Of a stretch of 64,000 nucleotides of DNA, positions 62,432 to 64,000 are shown one piece after another. Each line of letters opens with the position of its first letter. The first letter of the stretch is position 1. Origin of the DNA: Pseudomonadota bacterium (GTDB taxonomy: Bacteria; Desulfobacterota; Binatia; Binatales; Binataceae); contig JAJPHZ010000030.1 in NCBI GenBank assembly GCA_021325025.1, positions 1-64,000 on the forward strand, read 5' to 3'. The notes under the pieces were generated by a model. That model was not told where the DNA came from, ran no database searches, and saw only the letters and a program-made list of their open reading frames with translations. Made by a program: the position numbers and the translations under genes.

Positions 62432-63958
62432 ATGGGCCGCTTGAGTTATCCTGACTCGCCCGACACCGCCACGGTAGTTCTTGGTGCGGGACCCGCAGGT
62501 CTTACCGCGGCCTGGGAGCTATGCAAGGCCGGCTTGCCGGTGCTGGTGGTGGAGCGCAATCCACACCAGGTGGGCGGCCTGTCGCGCACGGTCGATTACA
62601 AGGGCTTTCGTTTCGATATCGGAGGGCATCGCTTTTTTTCCAAGAACGCCGACATCGAAAAGTTATGGAGCGAAATTCTCGGCGCGCGGATGCTGGAACG
62701 GCAGCGGCTGTCGCGCATCTATTATCACGGCCGTCTGTTCAAGTATCCGCTGGAAATCTGGGATACGCTCAAGAATCTGGGAGCCGGGGAAGCCGCTGCT
62801 TGCGTGGCCAGTTATCTGCGCGCGCGCGCACGCCGCCCCGCCGATATCCGCAGCTTCGAGGACTGGGTAACGCACGCCTTCGGCCGGCGGCTGCATGAGA
62901 TCTTTTTCAAAACCTACACCGAAAAGGTGTGGGGCATTCCGTGCTCCGCAATCAGCGCCGATTGGGCCGCGCAGCGCATTCGGGGACTGTCGATGACAGC
63001 GCTGTTCAAGGCGGCCGCGGGATGGCGGCCCAATCCCAGTGCGCCGCTGATCAAGACCCTGGCCAACCGCTTTCGATATCCGCTCCACGGGCCGGGCCAG
63101 ATGTGGGAGTCGATGGCGCAACGCATCGAGCATGAGGGCGGGATCATCAGGCTGGGCGAGCGCGTCATCCGCATCCATCGCGACAGCCGGGGCGCGCTGG
63201 CGGTCACCACTGCCGGAGCGCACGGTGAACGGACCTATCCGGGCAGGCATTTCGTCTCGACGATTGCGATTCGCGAGCTGGCCGCGGCCATCGATCCACC
63301 GCCGCCGCCCGAGGTAAAAGAGGCGGCCGAAAAGCTCGGCTACCGGGATTTCATCACGGTTGCCCTGATCCTCGATCAGGATGAAGTTTTTCCCGACCAA
63401 TGGATCTATATCCATGAGCCCGGCGTGCGCGTCGGACGCATCCAGAACTTCAAAAACTGGAGCCCGGCGATGGTGCCCGACGCGCGCTACACCGTGCTGG
63501 GCATGGAATACTTCTGCTTTCACGGCGAGCGCCTGTGGCGCATGGCGGATGCCGAGCTGATCGCGCTGGCGGCCAGCGAACTGGCCCGCCTCGGGCTGGG
63601 CGCTGCAGCGCAAATCGTCGACGGCGCTGTGGTGCGCCAGCACGCCGCCTACCCCGTGTACGACCACCACTACCGCGAGCGCGTTGCGCGGATGCGCACC
63701 TTTGTGGAATCGCAGGTGCCCAACCTCCATTTGGCGGGGCGCAACGGGATGCACAAATACAACAACCAGGACCATGCGATGCTGACCGGCCTGATGGCGG
63801 CGTGGAACATCATGGGCGGACGCTTCGATCCCTGGCGGGTCAATTCCGACGCGCTTTACATCGAGGACGGCCACGACGGTGAGGACGGTTCGCGGCTGGT
63901 GCCGATGAGCGTCGCGGCCAGCGAAATCGCGCCGCCGGCCGGTGCGGAGGAAGACTGA
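62432..63958 (+). CDS. UDP-galactopyranose-mutase-like FAD/NAD(P) oxidoreductase
   Basis: A 508-aa flavoprotein. TVVLGAGPAGLTAAWELCKA is the FAD Rossmann motif, LVVERNPHQVGGLSRTVDYK the second, and DIGGHRFFSKNADIEKLW the substrate-domain block. TYTEKVWGIPCSAISADWAA and the end LAGRNGMHKYNNQDHAMLTG (GD-like FAD closing motif) match the UGM-like/protoporphyrinogen-oxidase-like group that is frequent in polysaccharide loci. It could interconvert pyranose and furanose sugars; direct UGM identity is not certain. ATG 62432 is chosen over TTG 62420. It is divergent from the GT2 gene, near the right edge of the window. Confidence 0.88.
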   Translation: MGRLSYPDSPDTATVVLGAGPAGLTAAWELCKAGLPVLVVERNPHQVGGLSRTVDYKGFRFDIGGHRFFSKNADIEKLWSEILGARMLERQRLSRIYYHGRLFKYPLEIWDTLKNLGAGEAAACVASYLRARARRPADIRSFEDWVTHAFGRRLHEIFFKTYTEKVWGIPCSAISADWAAQRIRGLSMTALFKAAAGWRPNPSAPLIKTLANRFRYPLHGPGQMWESMAQRIEHEGGIIRLGERVIRIHRDSRGALAVTTAGAHGERTYPGRHFVSTIAIRELAAAIDPPPPPEVKEAAEKLGYRDFITVALILDQDEVFPDQWIYIHEPGVRVGRIQNFKNWSPAMVPDARYTVLGMEYFCFHGERLWRMADAELIALAASELARLGLGAAAQIVDGAVVRQHAAYPVYDHHYRERVARMRTFVESQVPNLHLAGRNGMHKYNNQDHAMLTGLMAAWNIMGGRFDPWRVNSDALYIEDGHDGEDGSRLVPMSVAASEIAPPAGAEED

Positions 63959-64000
63959 CTCCCGCGGCGCTGCCCTTTTGCCGCCGGCGCGGCCCGCCAC

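Overview
The window is GC-rich bacterial DNA with tightly packed genes, frequent 4-bp start/stop overlaps (ATGA, TGATG), and some GTG/TTG starts. The gene content is typical of an uncultured, metabolically versatile Gram-negative soil or water bacterium: several short-chain dehydrogenases, two CaiB/BaiF CoA-transferases, two enoyl-CoA hydratases, an LLM-type F420/flavin oxidoreductase, an imidazolonepropionase-like amidohydrolase, a DUF1329 exported protein, and Wzm/Wzt O-antigen export. A member of the Candidatus Binatota or a related former deltaproteobacterial lineage fits, but this is inferred from gene content only. No rRNA, tRNA or CRISPR array was seen.

Layout. 0-5.8 kb: start of a DUF1329 protein running off the left edge, an SDR, a GT4 glycosyltransferase, an MJ0042/DUF3426 protein, gcvH, ald. 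5.8-7.2 kb: a long, partly AT-rich non-coding stretch with 25-bp tandem repeats and hairpins. 7.2-18.4 kb: OpgC-like acyltransferase plus SGNH lipoprotein, DoxX, a beta-repeat membrane protein, a gluconokinase-like kinase, three SDRs, a bufferin precursor with its MNIO maturase, and a CoA-transferase pair. 18.5-23.2 kb: three large polytopic membrane proteins. 23.3-27.9 kb: an FHA-TM-CAP fusion, a methyltransferase and three Tad-type pseudopilin-like proteins. 28-36.7 kb: housekeeping genes (enoyl-CoA hydratase, RNase HI with a zinc tail, glgA, lon, DUF2203, DUF4149, HAD, TIGR00725).

37.0-48.8 kb is the standout: a complete gas-vesicle island. It carries gvpA, a candidate two-repeat mini-GvpC, gvpN, three GvpF/L, gvpG, a second GvpA-type gene, gvpK and gvpJ. 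Interleaved with these are a sigma-54 response regulator, an Hsp20 protein, a CDC48-type double AAA ATPase, a PAS-PAS histidine kinase and a receiver protein. Two small proteins, a coiled coil and a 59-aa two-CxxC zinc ribbon, also lie inside. A GG-N10-GC element (candidate sigma-54 promoter) lies just upstream of gvpA. This suggests a self-regulated flotation module with its own NtrB/NtrC-like switch and its own chaperone/unfoldase. The island ends against decayed DNA (48.85-50.2 kb): the 3' end of a group II intron (domains V/VI and maturase C-terminus), the C-terminal remnant of a DUF1156 DNA methylase, and two copies of a hairpin repeat.

50.2-54.0 kb: catabolic genes (amidohydrolase, LLM oxidoreductase, fatty-acid-hydroxylase-like protein, enoyl-CoA hydratase). 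54.0-64.0 kb: a surface polysaccharide locus made of two converging operons: Gfo/Idh plus three GT2 glycosyltransferases (+), and GT2, GT4, wzm, wzt (-). A divergent UDP-galactopyranose-mutase-like FAD enzyme completes it. The Wzt ATPase has an altered Walker A motif.
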